DNA from: Actinomycetes bacterium
Lineage (GTDB): Bacteria > Actinomycetota > Acidimicrobiia > Spongiisociales > UBA5794
Direction of reading: 5' to 3'
Assembly (NCBI GenBank): GCA_023336855.1
Contig: JAMBLK010000335.1
Coordinates: 1-8,593, forward strand
Length of the DNA stretch: 8,593 bases
Shown: positions 1 through 7,066 of the stretch, in pieces
Layout of the letters: the number at the start of each line of letters is the position of its first letter
Position numbering within the stretch: position 1 is the stretch's first letter
Position numbers and translations under genes: made by a program
The notes under the pieces: model-generated
Seen by the model: the letters and a program-made list of their open reading frames with translations, nothing else
The model's database searches: none
Told to the model about the DNA's origin: nothing

Positions 1-239
1 AGGATCCGTACGACACCCGAGGACTTCGTCGAGTCTCCATACGACGAGATCGCCATGAAGTCGAACTCGAGGGGTAGGTCGATGTGTCGTGCAAGATCGG
101 CCATCACCACGAAGGCGCCTTTGAGGATCCCAACGAGCAGGAGATCCTTCCCCCTGTAGTCCCGCGTGATCTGGGCACCCATCTCGGTGAGCTTCGCCTC
201 GATCTCCTCGGCGGATACCAGTATTCTTCCAATCTTCAC
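1..239 (-). CDS. hpt: Hypoxanthine(-guanine) phosphoribosyltransferase, N-terminal part (runs off left edge)
   Basis: Purine-salvage enzyme of the cytoplasm that joins hypoxanthine or guanine to PRPP, giving IMP or GMP. Only the first 79 codons are in the window; the 3' end lies beyond position 1. The translation shows two family blocks: G-I-L-K-G-A at residues 37-42, which carries the Leu-Lys cis-peptide element, followed by a M-A-D-L-A-R helix, and the flexible-loop block D-F-M-A-I-S-S-Y-G with T-K-S-S-G at residues 60-75. The PRPP-binding motif (acidic pair followed by DTG) would lie outside the window. The start is GTG at 239-237, sharing GTGA with the tilS stop (238-236). A good Shine-Dalgarno (AGAGAGGT) lies a few bases upstream inside tilS, which suggests translational coupling. 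In many actinobacteria ftsH follows hpt; that cannot be seen here. Identity is confident, whereas substrate preference between hypoxanthine and guanine is not decided by this fragment. Confidence 0.93.
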   Translation of the reverse strand, partial: MKIGRILVSAEEIEAKLTEMGAQITRDYRGKDLLLVGILKGAFVVMADLARHIDLPLEFDFMAISSYGDSTKSSGVVRI

Positions 240-1540
240 GATCGACCTCTCTCCCTGGTGATGGCAATCGCCTGACTCGCCCTCGGCCTCGCCCATGGCG
301 CAACGCGAATACCGACGACAACAGCGATTCTGCCACCCGAGACGACCACAGGCCAAGTGGACCTGAGACGGACCGGAATCTCATGCTCGGATAGGACGGT
401 GCGAACGCCCTTCGATCCTCCCTCGATCTCGATCCGATCTCCCTCATTCGAGCACCGGACCACGGCATCCCCGCCCAGAACCGTTGGATCGACGAGCAGC
501 GTCGATCGACGTGTCATCGATCCCCCATCGACGGACTCGAACGTGATCGCCGTTCCGGCGAAATCGATCGATGATGGAACTGCGATCCCTTCCGCTTCGG
601 GTGGTTCATCGTGGTTCGGCACGATGGCAACGTAGGGGCCCTCCCGGGTCGCAAGCAGGGCGTTGGCAAGTGTCACTGTGTCGGTCCGCCTCTGTGCGAC
701 CCTCAGCACGGCATCGACGTCGGACGCGCTCCCGGCGTAAGGATCGAGCAGACGGCGCAGGGCGGTGCGAATGGCTCGCGATGCCACTGATCGGTGGACG
801 GTGACCAGCGCAGCCGACGGGATCAGAACGGCGCTGCCGTCGTCAAGAACCGGGATGCCGGCAGCGAGATCCTCGACCACATGATCGTCGGCGGCTGCCA
901 GCGACCCTGCGCGTGCGAGAACAGATCTGATTCCCGGCCGATACTCGCTCTCGAGAAGCGGGAGGAGATCCAGCCGGATCCGGTTCCTGAGATACGCCGG
1001 ATCCGCATTGGAAGGGTCGTCGACGAACGGCAAGGCGAGCTTCTCGGCAAGCGTGCGAAGATCAGCACGGGAGTACTCCAACAGGGGCCGCACAACACCG
1101 GGACGGCTACGGAGCATCCCCGCGATACCGGTGTTTCCGGAACCTCGGAGGAGGTTCATGAGCACCGTTTCGGCCTGATCGTCCCTGGTGTGGCCGGTGA
1201 CGACCGTTTCGCCATCTGCCAGTTGCCGATCGATCGCCTGCCACCGTGCACGGCGAGCACGATCTTCGAGAGACGGCCCTGGTTCCACCAGCGCATCGAC
1301 GACCGTGACGTCGATTCCGACGGCGTGGCCGAGTTCCAACGCCGCCTGTTCGAGTTCAGCCGATCCGATGAGACCGTGCCGGACGAAGACCCCTCGTGCA
1401 TCAGAGCGTTTCGACACCACCCAGGCAGCAACCGCAGAGTCGGCACCACCGCCGAGTGCGACGACCAGGGGGCCGTTCGGGAGGTGTTGCAGTGCTTCGG
1501 CCGCGAGCAGGTCGGGGCTCAACCGATTCGTTGCAGCCAC
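236..1540 (-). CDS. tilS: tRNA(Ile)-lysidine synthetase TilS
   Basis: Cytoplasmic enzyme that uses ATP to attach lysine to the wobble cytidine (C34) of the CAU-anticodon tRNA-Ile, making lysidine so that it reads AUA; usually essential. The 434-residue protein has the expected layout. An N-type PP-loop ATPase domain has its nucleotide loop at residues 30-35, G-H-T-R-D-D-Q-A-E-T at 116-125, R-P-L-L at 151-154, D-D-P-S-N at 174-178 and R-N-R-I-R at 185-189. A variable middle follows, then a C-terminal TilS_C-like domain at about 360-415 containing N-E-G-D-R. The PP-loop reads GGGADS where SGGxDS is usual, and an H/V-x-D-H-G position reads V-R-H-G; the other signatures are intact, so I still call it functional. 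The start is GTG at 1540-1538, 22 nt inside the upstream metallopeptidase gene. No strong Shine-Dalgarno precedes it and no better start is nearby, so coupling to the upstream gene is likely. The stop overlaps the hpt start. Confidence 0.95.
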   Translation of the reverse strand: MAATNRLSPDLLAAEALQHLPNGPLVVALGGGADSAVAAWVVSKRSDARGVFVRHGLIGSAELEQAALELGHAVGIDVTVVDALVEPGPSLEDRARRARWQAIDRQLADGETVVTGHTRDDQAETVLMNLLRGSGNTGIAGMLRSRPGVVRPLLEYSRADLRTLAEKLALPFVDDPSNADPAYLRNRIRLDLLPLLESEYRPGIRSVLARAGSLAAADDHVVEDLAAGIPVLDDGSAVLIPSAALVTVHRSVASRAIRTALRRLLDPYAGSASDVDAVLRVAQRRTDTVTLANALLATREGPYVAIVPNHDEPPEAEGIAVPSSIDFAGTAITFESVDGGSMTRRSTLLVDPTVLGGDAVVRCSNEGDRIEIEGGSKGVRTVLSEHEIPVRLRSTWPVVVSGGRIAVVVGIRVAPWARPRASQAIAITRERGRS

Positions 1541-2550
1541 AGTTCCGGACTCTCGATCTCATCGAGTGTCGGCAGGGCCTCCGGACTCTCCCATGCGTGG
1601 TCGAGTGTGGCCCAGTCCGCCCGTCGCTCGATCTCGTTGATGAACTCTGCCCCCATCTCATACTGGCGCAGCTTCATCTCGAGACCGATCAGGCGCATGA
1701 GCGCTGCGGTTCGTTTGTCGGCGCGGCGTGCCTTGAGCACCGAGGACATGCGTTTCTGAGTCACCAGTCCGCGTGCGCCGATCCGATCCATCACGACGTG
1801 GCCATGGCCCTCGAGGAGCGCCATCAGGGCCTGCACCCGATCGAGGATCTCGCGTTGTTCCGGTGTTGCAAAGAGGCCGAAGATCCCCGATTCGTCGATG
1901 AGCGGCGAGCCGCTTGCGGCGGCCTCCCTGAGCTCGGTTGTCAAGCGTTGGATACGGCCCTTCTCCGGCTTGGATGCCGCGACCAGCTCCTCAACGAGAC
2001 CCAGGAAGTAGTCGCGCATCCACGGAACACCCATGAACTGGAGCCGATGCGTGCATTCGTGAAGGGCAACCCAGAATCGGAACTCGTCGGCACGGAAGGC
2101 GTGATCTCGTTCCATCTTGAGAAGGTTCGGACCGACGAAGAGGACCGTGTCCCCGTTCTCGCCGTCGGCTGTTGGGAGGACGAGCTCGTACTGACCCAAC
2201 ACGCGACGCGAAAGGAATCCGAGCACGGCGCCCATCTCGGCACCCATGATCCGGCCGGCGATGGCTGACCCGATCCCGGTTTGCGATCCGAGCCTCTCCT
2301 CTGCCGGGGCGAGCAGGAGCGAGAACGAGGCGACGTTGTTCTCGACCCAACCCGAACGTCCGATGACGGCGACGTCCGGGGAACCCGGAGCTTCGAGGCC
2401 CGTCTCTTCGGTGACGAGTGCTGATGCTCTGACGACGAGTTCGGGCATGTCCCGCTCGAGCCGTGTCTGGTGGTAGGTGTTCTCCAATGGATACCGCCCG
2501 GCAACGTTGGAAGCAACAGAAACGGCCAGCGGCCAGTCGACATGAGACAT
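1519..2550 (-). CDS. DUF2342 family zinc-dependent metallopeptidase (actinobacterial, F420-associated family)
   Basis: A 343-residue protein that I assign to the actinobacterial DUF2342 putative zinc metallopeptidase family, sometimes labelled 'coenzyme F420 biosynthesis associated'. Three things support this: the V-D-W-x-L-A opening at residues 4-9, the zincin motif H-E-C-T-H at 164-168 (two candidate zinc-binding His and the catalytic Glu), and a downstream conserved L-L-E-G-H-G-H-V-V-M-D block at 245-255 that could supply the third ligand. I see no signal peptide; the segment around 90-115 (Gly/Ala-rich, I-M-G-A-E-M-G) is moderately hydrophobic but is typical of the family. The substrate is unknown. 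The gene lies just upstream of tilS and hpt, its usual actinobacterial position. The ATG at 2550-2548 lacks a clear Shine-Dalgarno: the preceding bases are pyrimidine-rich and part of a repeat region, so an RBS-poor start is the odd feature here. Family identity is confident; any role in F420 metabolism is only a label. Confidence 0.9.
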   Translation of the reverse strand: MSHVDWPLAVSVASNVAGRYPLENTYHQTRLERDMPELVVRASALVTEETGLEAPGSPDVAVIGRSGWVENNVASFSLLLAPAEERLGSQTGIGSAIAGRIMGAEMGAVLGFLSRRVLGQYELVLPTADGENGDTVLFVGPNLLKMERDHAFRADEFRFWVALHECTHRLQFMGVPWMRDYFLGLVEELVAASKPEKGRIQRLTTELREAAASGSPLIDESGIFGLFATPEQREILDRVQALMALLEGHGHVVMDRIGARGLVTQKRMSSVLKARRADKRTAALMRLIGLEMKLRQYEMGAEFINEIERRADWATLDHAWESPEALPTLDEIESPELWLQRIG

Positions 2551-2560
2551 GGGTTGAAGA

Positions 2561-2587
2561 GTAGAGCAGTAGAGCAGTAGACGAGTA
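2561..2587. repeat. 8-bp tandem repeat in the cydC-metallopeptidase spacer
   Basis: On the plus strand, GTAGAGCA occurs at 2561-2568 and 2569-2576, followed by a degenerate copy GTAGACGA (2577-2584) and a partial GTA. It fills most of the 48-nt non-coding gap and directly abuts the heptad array at 2587. Read on the minus (transcribed) strand, its CTAC blocks can pair with the GTAG blocks of the neighbouring heptads, giving an imperfect stem with bulges in the intergenic mRNA. Confidence 0.75.
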
Positions 2588-2616
2588 CTTGCTACTTGCT
2601 ACTTGCTACTTGCTAC
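2587..2616. repeat. 7-bp tandem repeat overlapping the end of cydC
   Basis: Four exact copies of ACTTGCT lie on the plus strand (2587-2593, 2594-2600, 2601-2607, 2608-2614) plus a further AC; on the transcribed strand the unit is GTAGCAA. The array runs across the cydC stop codon (2601-2599), so the last residues of CydC, V-A-S-S-K, and the TAG itself are repeat-encoded. Because 7 is not a multiple of 3, the unit meets TAG in all three minus-strand frames within a few codons, whereas the plus-strand reading has no stop. A similar heptad array lies upstream of cydA. Confidence 0.9.
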
Positions 2617-4323
2617 CAATCCCCACATCCCGCGATAGCGCTCTGATGTCGTCAGGAGTTGGTCGTGTGTTCCGCGGTCGGTGATCTTGCCTTCTTCGAG
2701 GACGATGATCTCGTCCATGCGGTCGAGGCCAACGGGGCGGTGGGTGATCAGAACGAGCGCACGATCATGGGCGGCGTCGAGCAGATCGTCCATCACGATC
2801 TCGGCCGTTGCCGGGTCGAGGCCGGAGATCGGCTCATCGAGGATCAGGACGGGGAAGTCGGCGAGGAGCGCCCGGGCCAGCGCCAATCTGCGCCTCTGGC
2901 CGCCCGATATGGATCCTCCGCCCTCGCCGACGTCGGTCTGCATCCCCCCTGGGAGGCTGTCGATCCATGCTCCGAGGTTCACACGATCGAGCACGGCTCG
3001 GACTTCTTCATCGGTCGCCTCCGGATTCCCGATCCGAACGTTGCCGACGATGGTTCCCCGGAACAGGAACGCCCGGTCGTCTTCGTAGCCGATGAGCGCT
3101 CGAAGCTCATCGTTGGCTGTGTCCCGGAGATCGATCTCGCCGACGGTGACGGAACCCTCGGTCGGGTCTCGGAACCTGCAAAGAACGTGAGCGAGAGTCG
3201 TCTTGCCGGCACCCGTCTCACCAACGACGCCGATCCGGATACCGGGGGTGATCTCGAGATCGATCGGCCCGAGAATTCGGCTACCCGACTCGGTGTCCAC
3301 GACGACCCCTTCGGCCTTGATCGCGGGGTCGGCCGGAATCGCTGTGGGGTTCTCGGAACGGATGATGGGAGACTCGGCGTCGATGACCTCGAAGAGTCGG
3401 TCTGCAGCACCGAGGGAGCGTCCCAGTCGTTCGAACGCCGACGGGAGCGGAGCCACCGCCTCGAACGGAGTGATGGCCAGCATCGCGAGGACGGCGACCA
3501 TCACGCCGTCGAGCGATCCCGATCCGACAGCAAGTGCCGAGACCCACAGCGTCCCCACGAGAGCCACACCGATCAGCAATAGGATCGCCGCATCCCCGAA
3601 ACCGTGGAGCCAGGCGGTTCGTCGCTCGGCGGCGGCAACACGCTCGGCTGCCTCGTTCGCCGTGGCGAGCAGTCGCTCCTCCGCACCGAGAGCGACGATC
3701 ACGGCAGCACCCTCGATGATCTCAACGGTCTGACCGACCAATCGTCCCCGATCGTCGGCGGTGGTCCTCCCCGCGGCGTCCCCGGCCCGCCGGGTGAGCC
3801 ACGGCACGACAAGGGCCGCGACGAGCAGCGGAACAAGGATGGTAATCACCGACGCCGGGAGCCACACCAACGCCATCAGGGCGGTCAACACCATGATCAT
3901 GATCGCCACGAGCGGCGGGGTGAGAACGCGCACGAACACATGCTGAATCTCATCGACGTCATCGAGCACCCGCCCCACGAGATCGCCGGCCCGGAATGAG
4001 ACGACGCCTGCCGGACCCAGCCGGTAGATCGCTCGGGCCACCCTGGTCCGTAGGTCGTCGAGAAGGCGCAGGCTGAGTTCGTGGGAACCGAGTCGCTCCA
4101 CGTATCTGAAGACGGCCCGTGAGAGACCGAAGAATCGGACACCGACGATCGCGACCGTCAAATCGAGCAAGGGTGGATGCAGCGCCGCTGCGGAGATGAG
4201 GTAGGCCGATACCGTGAGCAGGCCGATTGATGATGCGATGGTCGCAGCGCCCGCTCCGATGGAGGCCGCTAGCCGTGCCGGATGGGCACGCAGGGATTCG
4301 ACGAGTCGGATAAATCCGCTCAT
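2599..4323 (-). CDS. cydC: Cytochrome bd assembly ABC exporter, subunit CydC
   Basis: One half of the inner-membrane heterodimeric ABC exporter CydDC, required for cytochrome bd maturation; the family has been linked to export of cysteine/glutathione and, more recently, to heme transport. The 574 residues comprise a six-helix type-I exporter membrane domain (about 15-310), with the CydC-like V-F-R-Y-V-E-R-L-x-S-H block at 71-81, then an ATPase domain. The ATPase has Walker A G-E-T-G-A-G-K-T at 368-375, signature S-I-S-G-G-Q at 471-476, Walker B L-I-L-D-E-P at 493-498 and the switch His at 528. The Q-loop position reads Asp (Y-E-D-D-R-A-F-L-F, 413-421) instead of Gln. The ATG start shares ATGA with the cydD stop, and GGGGAG sits 5 nt upstream, so this start is secure. 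The C-terminus is formed by a heptad repeat. Assignment as CydC rather than CydD rests on gene order and the N-terminal block; as an exporter of this operon it is confident. Confidence 0.93.
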   Translation of the reverse strand: MSGFIRLVESLRAHPARLAASIGAGAATIASSIGLLTVSAYLISAAALHPPLLDLTVAIVGVRFFGLSRAVFRYVERLGSHELSLRLLDDLRTRVARAIYRLGPAGVVSFRAGDLVGRVLDDVDEIQHVFVRVLTPPLVAIMIMVLTALMALVWLPASVITILVPLLVAALVVPWLTRRAGDAAGRTTADDRGRLVGQTVEIIEGAAVIVALGAEERLLATANEAAERVAAAERRTAWLHGFGDAAILLLIGVALVGTLWVSALAVGSGSLDGVMVAVLAMLAITPFEAVAPLPSAFERLGRSLGAADRLFEVIDAESPIIRSENPTAIPADPAIKAEGVVVDTESGSRILGPIDLEITPGIRIGVVGETGAGKTTLAHVLCRFRDPTEGSVTVGEIDLRDTANDELRALIGYEDDRAFLFRGTIVGNVRIGNPEATDEEVRAVLDRVNLGAWIDSLPGGMQTDVGEGGGSISGGQRRRLALARALLADFPVLILDEPISGLDPATAEIVMDDLLDAAHDRALVLITHRPVGLDRMDEIIVLEEGKITDRGTHDQLLTTSERYRGMWGLVASSK

Positions 4324-6053
4324 CGTCGCTCCCCGGCTGCGGGAGCAATGATCCGGCCATCGTCGATGACGGTGACACGGTCGGCGAGATCCACCAGAAC
4401 CCGCTGGTGCGCCACCGTCAGGACGGTCCTGCCGGCAGCGAATCGCTCGAACGATCCGGCGATGCGCAGTTGAGTCTCGCTATCGATCCCCGCCGTCGGT
4501 TCGTCGAGCAGCAGCAGCGCCGGGTCGCGCAGGATCGCCCGGGCGAGGGTGATCATCCGGCGCTGCCCGTGGCTCAAACCGGCGCCGCGCTCCCCCACGA
4601 CCTCACCGAGGCGGGGAATCAGGTCCCCTGCTCCGGCGAGGTCCAGAGCGGCGGCAATCTCGTCGACATCGGCGTCCAGTGCCCCGAGTCGGACGTTGTC
4701 GAGAACGGTCCCGGCGATGAGGAACGGATCCTGGCGCACCCAGCCAATCTCCGATCGCCACGCGGCAAGGTCCATCCGAGGAAGGGGAACACCTCCGATC
4801 GATATCTCTCCTTCGCCCGGTCGGTCGAATCCGAGGATGAGCCGGATCAGTGTGGACTTCCCGGCCCCAGAGGGTCCGATCACAGCGACGTGCTCGCCTC
4901 GACCGATACTGAAATCGACACCATCGAGAGCGACGGATCCGGACTCCGACAACGACGGATAGCGGTACGTCACAGCTGCGAAGTCGATGAGGGGAGCCCC
5001 TCTCACAGGACGCGGAGCCTCCTCGACAACGATCGGTGAATCCTCCACCGGTGTCGCTTCGAGCACGGCGAACACCGAACGCGCGGCCTCCATCCCGTCC
5101 ATGGCGGCGTGGAACTCCGTGCCCGCCTTGCGGAGCGGCACGTACACCTCGGGTGCGAGAATCAGGACTGCCAGAGCGGGCTCGAAGTCGAGACTTCCCT
5201 GAACGACGCGGATCCCCACGGCGACGGCGATTACGGCCACCGACATCGTCGCCACCAACTCGAGGACGAAAGCTGAGAGGAAGGCGATCCGCAACGTCGC
5301 CATGGTCTGTTTGCGGTACTCGTCTGAGAGGCGCCGGAAACGGTCGAGTCGACCTTCGCTGGATCGGTATACCTCGAGCGTCAGCAACCCCCGGAGTGTT
5401 TCGACGAGTCCGTCCCCGAGGCTCCGGATCGTTCGCCACCGTGCTCTCGTCGCCCGATCGGCGTAGTTGCCGATCAACATCATGAAGACCGGGATCAGTG
5501 GAACCGTGACGATGATGATCACGGCCGTCAGAGGATCAACGGTCACGATCCAAGCAACGGCTACCAATGGGATAAGAGCTCCGAGGACGAGCTGCGGCAC
5601 GTACCGGGCAAAGTAGGCGTCCAGAGAGTCGATCCCCGTCGTCGCGGTCAAGGCAAGATCACCGCTGCCGCTCGGAGCCCTCCCCTGTGCGGTCTGGACG
5701 AGAACGGCACGCATGACCTGCTCACGGAGCGTGCGTTTGACACCGGCCGCTGCCCGGAAGGCTGCAACGGAACGTCCCCACTCGAAGACTCCTCGAGCCA
5801 CATACACGAGGCCGAGAGCCACGAGCATCCCGACCAGGTCTCCAGGGACCGCATCACCGAGGAAAATCCGGTTGACGACCGCTGCGAGGAGAGTCGCTCC
5901 GATGATCACAGCGATCGCGGAAGCAAGTCCGAGACCGATCGTCACTCCGAGGTACCGGTGGACACCTCCGGTTACGTCGAAGAGTCGCCGATCGATCGGC
6001 TTCGTTCGATCACGCTCCGTCGTGGCTGGCTCAGTAGACGGAGGACGTGACAT
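4320..6053 (-). CDS. cydD: Cytochrome bd assembly ABC exporter, subunit CydD
   Basis: The partner half-transporter of CydC in the membrane-bound exporter that supports heme insertion into, and assembly of, cytochrome bd. Positions here count from a possible GTG at 6059; subtract 2 for the ATG chosen at 6053. A hydrophilic N-terminal tail of about 30 residues precedes the membrane domain (about 35-320), which ends in the CydD-typical L-A-P-E-V-Y-x-P-L-R and F-H-A-A-M-D-G segments at 301-322. The ATPase domain has Walker A G-P-S-G-A-G-K-S (395-402), Q-loop V-R-Q-D-P-F-L (441-447), signature L-S-H-G-Q (495-499; usually LSGGQ), Walker B L-L-L-L-D-E-P (515-521) and switch His 551. The start lies 23 nt inside cydB (29 nt if GTG). 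No well-spaced Shine-Dalgarno is visible: a GAGG sits directly against the ATG, so reinitiation after cydB is likely. The stop overlaps the cydC start. The family is secure; the exact start is uncertain by two codons. Confidence 0.94.
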   Translation of the reverse strand: MSRPPSTEPATTERDRTKPIDRRLFDVTGGVHRYLGVTIGLGLASAIAVIIGATLLAAVVNRIFLGDAVPGDLVGMLVALGLVYVARGVFEWGRSVAAFRAAAGVKRTLREQVMRAVLVQTAQGRAPSGSGDLALTATTGIDSLDAYFARYVPQLVLGALIPLVAVAWIVTVDPLTAVIIIVTVPLIPVFMMLIGNYADRATRARWRTIRSLGDGLVETLRGLLTLEVYRSSEGRLDRFRRLSDEYRKQTMATLRIAFLSAFVLELVATMSVAVIAVAVGIRVVQGSLDFEPALAVLILAPEVYVPLRKAGTEFHAAMDGMEAARSVFAVLEATPVEDSPIVVEEAPRPVRGAPLIDFAAVTYRYPSLSESGSVALDGVDFSIGRGEHVAVIGPSGAGKSTLIRLILGFDRPGEGEISIGGVPLPRMDLAAWRSEIGWVRQDPFLIAGTVLDNVRLGALDADVDEIAAALDLAGAGDLIPRLGEVVGERGAGLSHGQRRMITLARAILRDPALLLLDEPTAGIDSETQLRIAGSFERFAAGRTVLTVAHQRVLVDLADRVTVIDDGRIIAPAAGERR

Positions 6054-7053
6054 CCTCACGACCGACGCGTTTGCGGAACACCCAGTAGGACCATGCCTGG
6101 TAGCAAAGCACGATTGGGACGAATATGAGCGCCACGACCGACATGATCTGCAGCGTCATCGTTGTCGACGAAGCGCTGAAGACCGTCAAGCTGTATGCCG
6201 GGTCGATCGTCGACGTCATCACGTTCGGATACATACCGATGAAGATCGCAGCGACCGCGGTGACGATCGTCAGCCCGGTGAACACGAACGCCCACGAGAA
6301 CAGCTTCGAGTACACGAGCCAGATCACGGCGCCGAGGAGTCCGATTGCGGCGATCGGGAGAAGGCCGGGGACGGTGCCACCGTCGGCCTGGATGTACGAC
6401 CAGATCATCGCGACGGCCATCACGGCGGTGGCGGCGACCGACAGCGGCTTCGCTACCGCCACCGCCCTGTCGTAGACGTCTCCCTTCGCCTTCATAGAGA
6501 GGAACAGCGCTCCATGAAGGGTGAACAGCACGAGCGAAGCAACCCCCATGGCGAGCGCGTATGGATTGAGCAGAGCCCAGAAGCCCCCGACGTACTCACC
6601 GGTGGCATCGATCTCCATCCCCCGCACGAGGTTCCCGAACGTTACGCCGAAGAGGAGCGCTGGCACCGCGCTTCCTATGAAGATCGCCCCGTCCCACATC
6701 GTTCGCCATGCGGCCGTTGGGTTCTTGCTCCGGTACTCGAACGCGACTCCCCTGACGATGAGGGCAACAAGGAGCAGGAAGAACGCGAGGAAGAAACCGG
6801 AGAACATCGTGGCGTACCACTCCGGGAAGGCAGCGAACATCGCCCCTCCGGCGGTGAGGAGCCATACCTCGTTGCCGTCCCAGGTCGGACCGATCGTGTT
6901 GATCATGACCCGCCGATCGGTGTCGTCCTTGCCGATGAACGGCAACAGAATGCCGACGCCGAAGTCGAATCCCTCGAGAAAGAAGAACCCGATCCAGAGG
7001 ACGGCGATGAGGACGAACCAGAGGGTTTCGAGGTTGAGAATTCCTTGCTCCAT
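6031..7053 (-). CDS. cydB: Cytochrome bd quinol oxidase subunit II (CydB)
   Basis: Membrane subunit that pairs with CydA in the bd-type terminal oxidase, which oxidises quinol and reduces oxygen to water without pumping protons. The 340 residues (typical length) give eight hydrophobic segments, at about 8-29, 76-101, 118-138, 155-182, 200-220, 229-249, 252-275 and 299-325. Family blocks are clear: G-F-D-F-G-V-G at 28-34 (its Asp matches the conserved Asp29 of E. coli CydB), W-D-G-N-E-V-W-L at 58-65, R-G-V-A-F-E-Y-R at 101-108, N-P-Y-A-L at 163-167, and A-S-S with T-L at 294-301. I chose the ATG at 7053 over the in-frame ATG at 7059: GAGGAGG ends directly against the outer ATG but stands 6 nt from the inner one. 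The gene begins 11 nt after the cydA stop and its end overlaps cydD. The protein ends in E-D-V-T-S-S-V-Y, resembling the CydA tail. Confidence 0.97.
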   Translation of the reverse strand: MEQGILNLETLWFVLIAVLWIGFFFLEGFDFGVGILLPFIGKDDTDRRVMINTIGPTWDGNEVWLLTAGGAMFAAFPEWYATMFSGFFLAFFLLLVALIVRGVAFEYRSKNPTAAWRTMWDGAIFIGSAVPALLFGVTFGNLVRGMEIDATGEYVGGFWALLNPYALAMGVASLVLFTLHGALFLSMKAKGDVYDRAVAVAKPLSVAATAVMAVAMIWSYIQADGGTVPGLLPIAAIGLLGAVIWLVYSKLFSWAFVFTGLTIVTAVAAIFIGMYPNVMTSTIDPAYSLTVFSASSTTMTLQIMSVVALIFVPIVLCYQAWSYWVFRKRVGREDVTSSVY

Positions 7054-7059
7054 GATCAT

Positions 7060-7066
7060 CCTCCTC
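7060..7066 (-). promoter_or_regulatory. cydB Shine-Dalgarno embedded in the cydA stop
   Basis: On the transcribed strand GAGGAGG forms part of TGAGGAGG, beginning with the cydA stop codon TGA (7067-7065). It has zero spacing to the ATG at 7059 and 6 nt to the ATG at 7053, which decides the cydB start in favour of 7053. Ribosomes finishing cydA would terminate on top of this site, so the two oxidase subunits are probably translationally coupled. Confidence 0.85.

Noticed and set aside
794..1759. Plus-strand open frames opposite tilS and the metallopeptidase gene (794-1759 and 1396-2268)
   Set aside because: They overlap each other and the secure minus-strand genes, with no domain, no ribosome-binding site and shadow-like composition.
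2551..2598. Rho-independent terminator after cydC
   Set aside because: The spacer has only an imperfect repeat-based stem, not G+C-rich, and no T-run follows on the transcribed strand.
2599..6053. cydD and cydC as a generic multidrug ABC exporter pair
   Set aside because: Position directly after cydAB with overlapping junctions and the CydD-type L-A-P-E-V-Y segment make the cytochrome bd assembly role far more likely.
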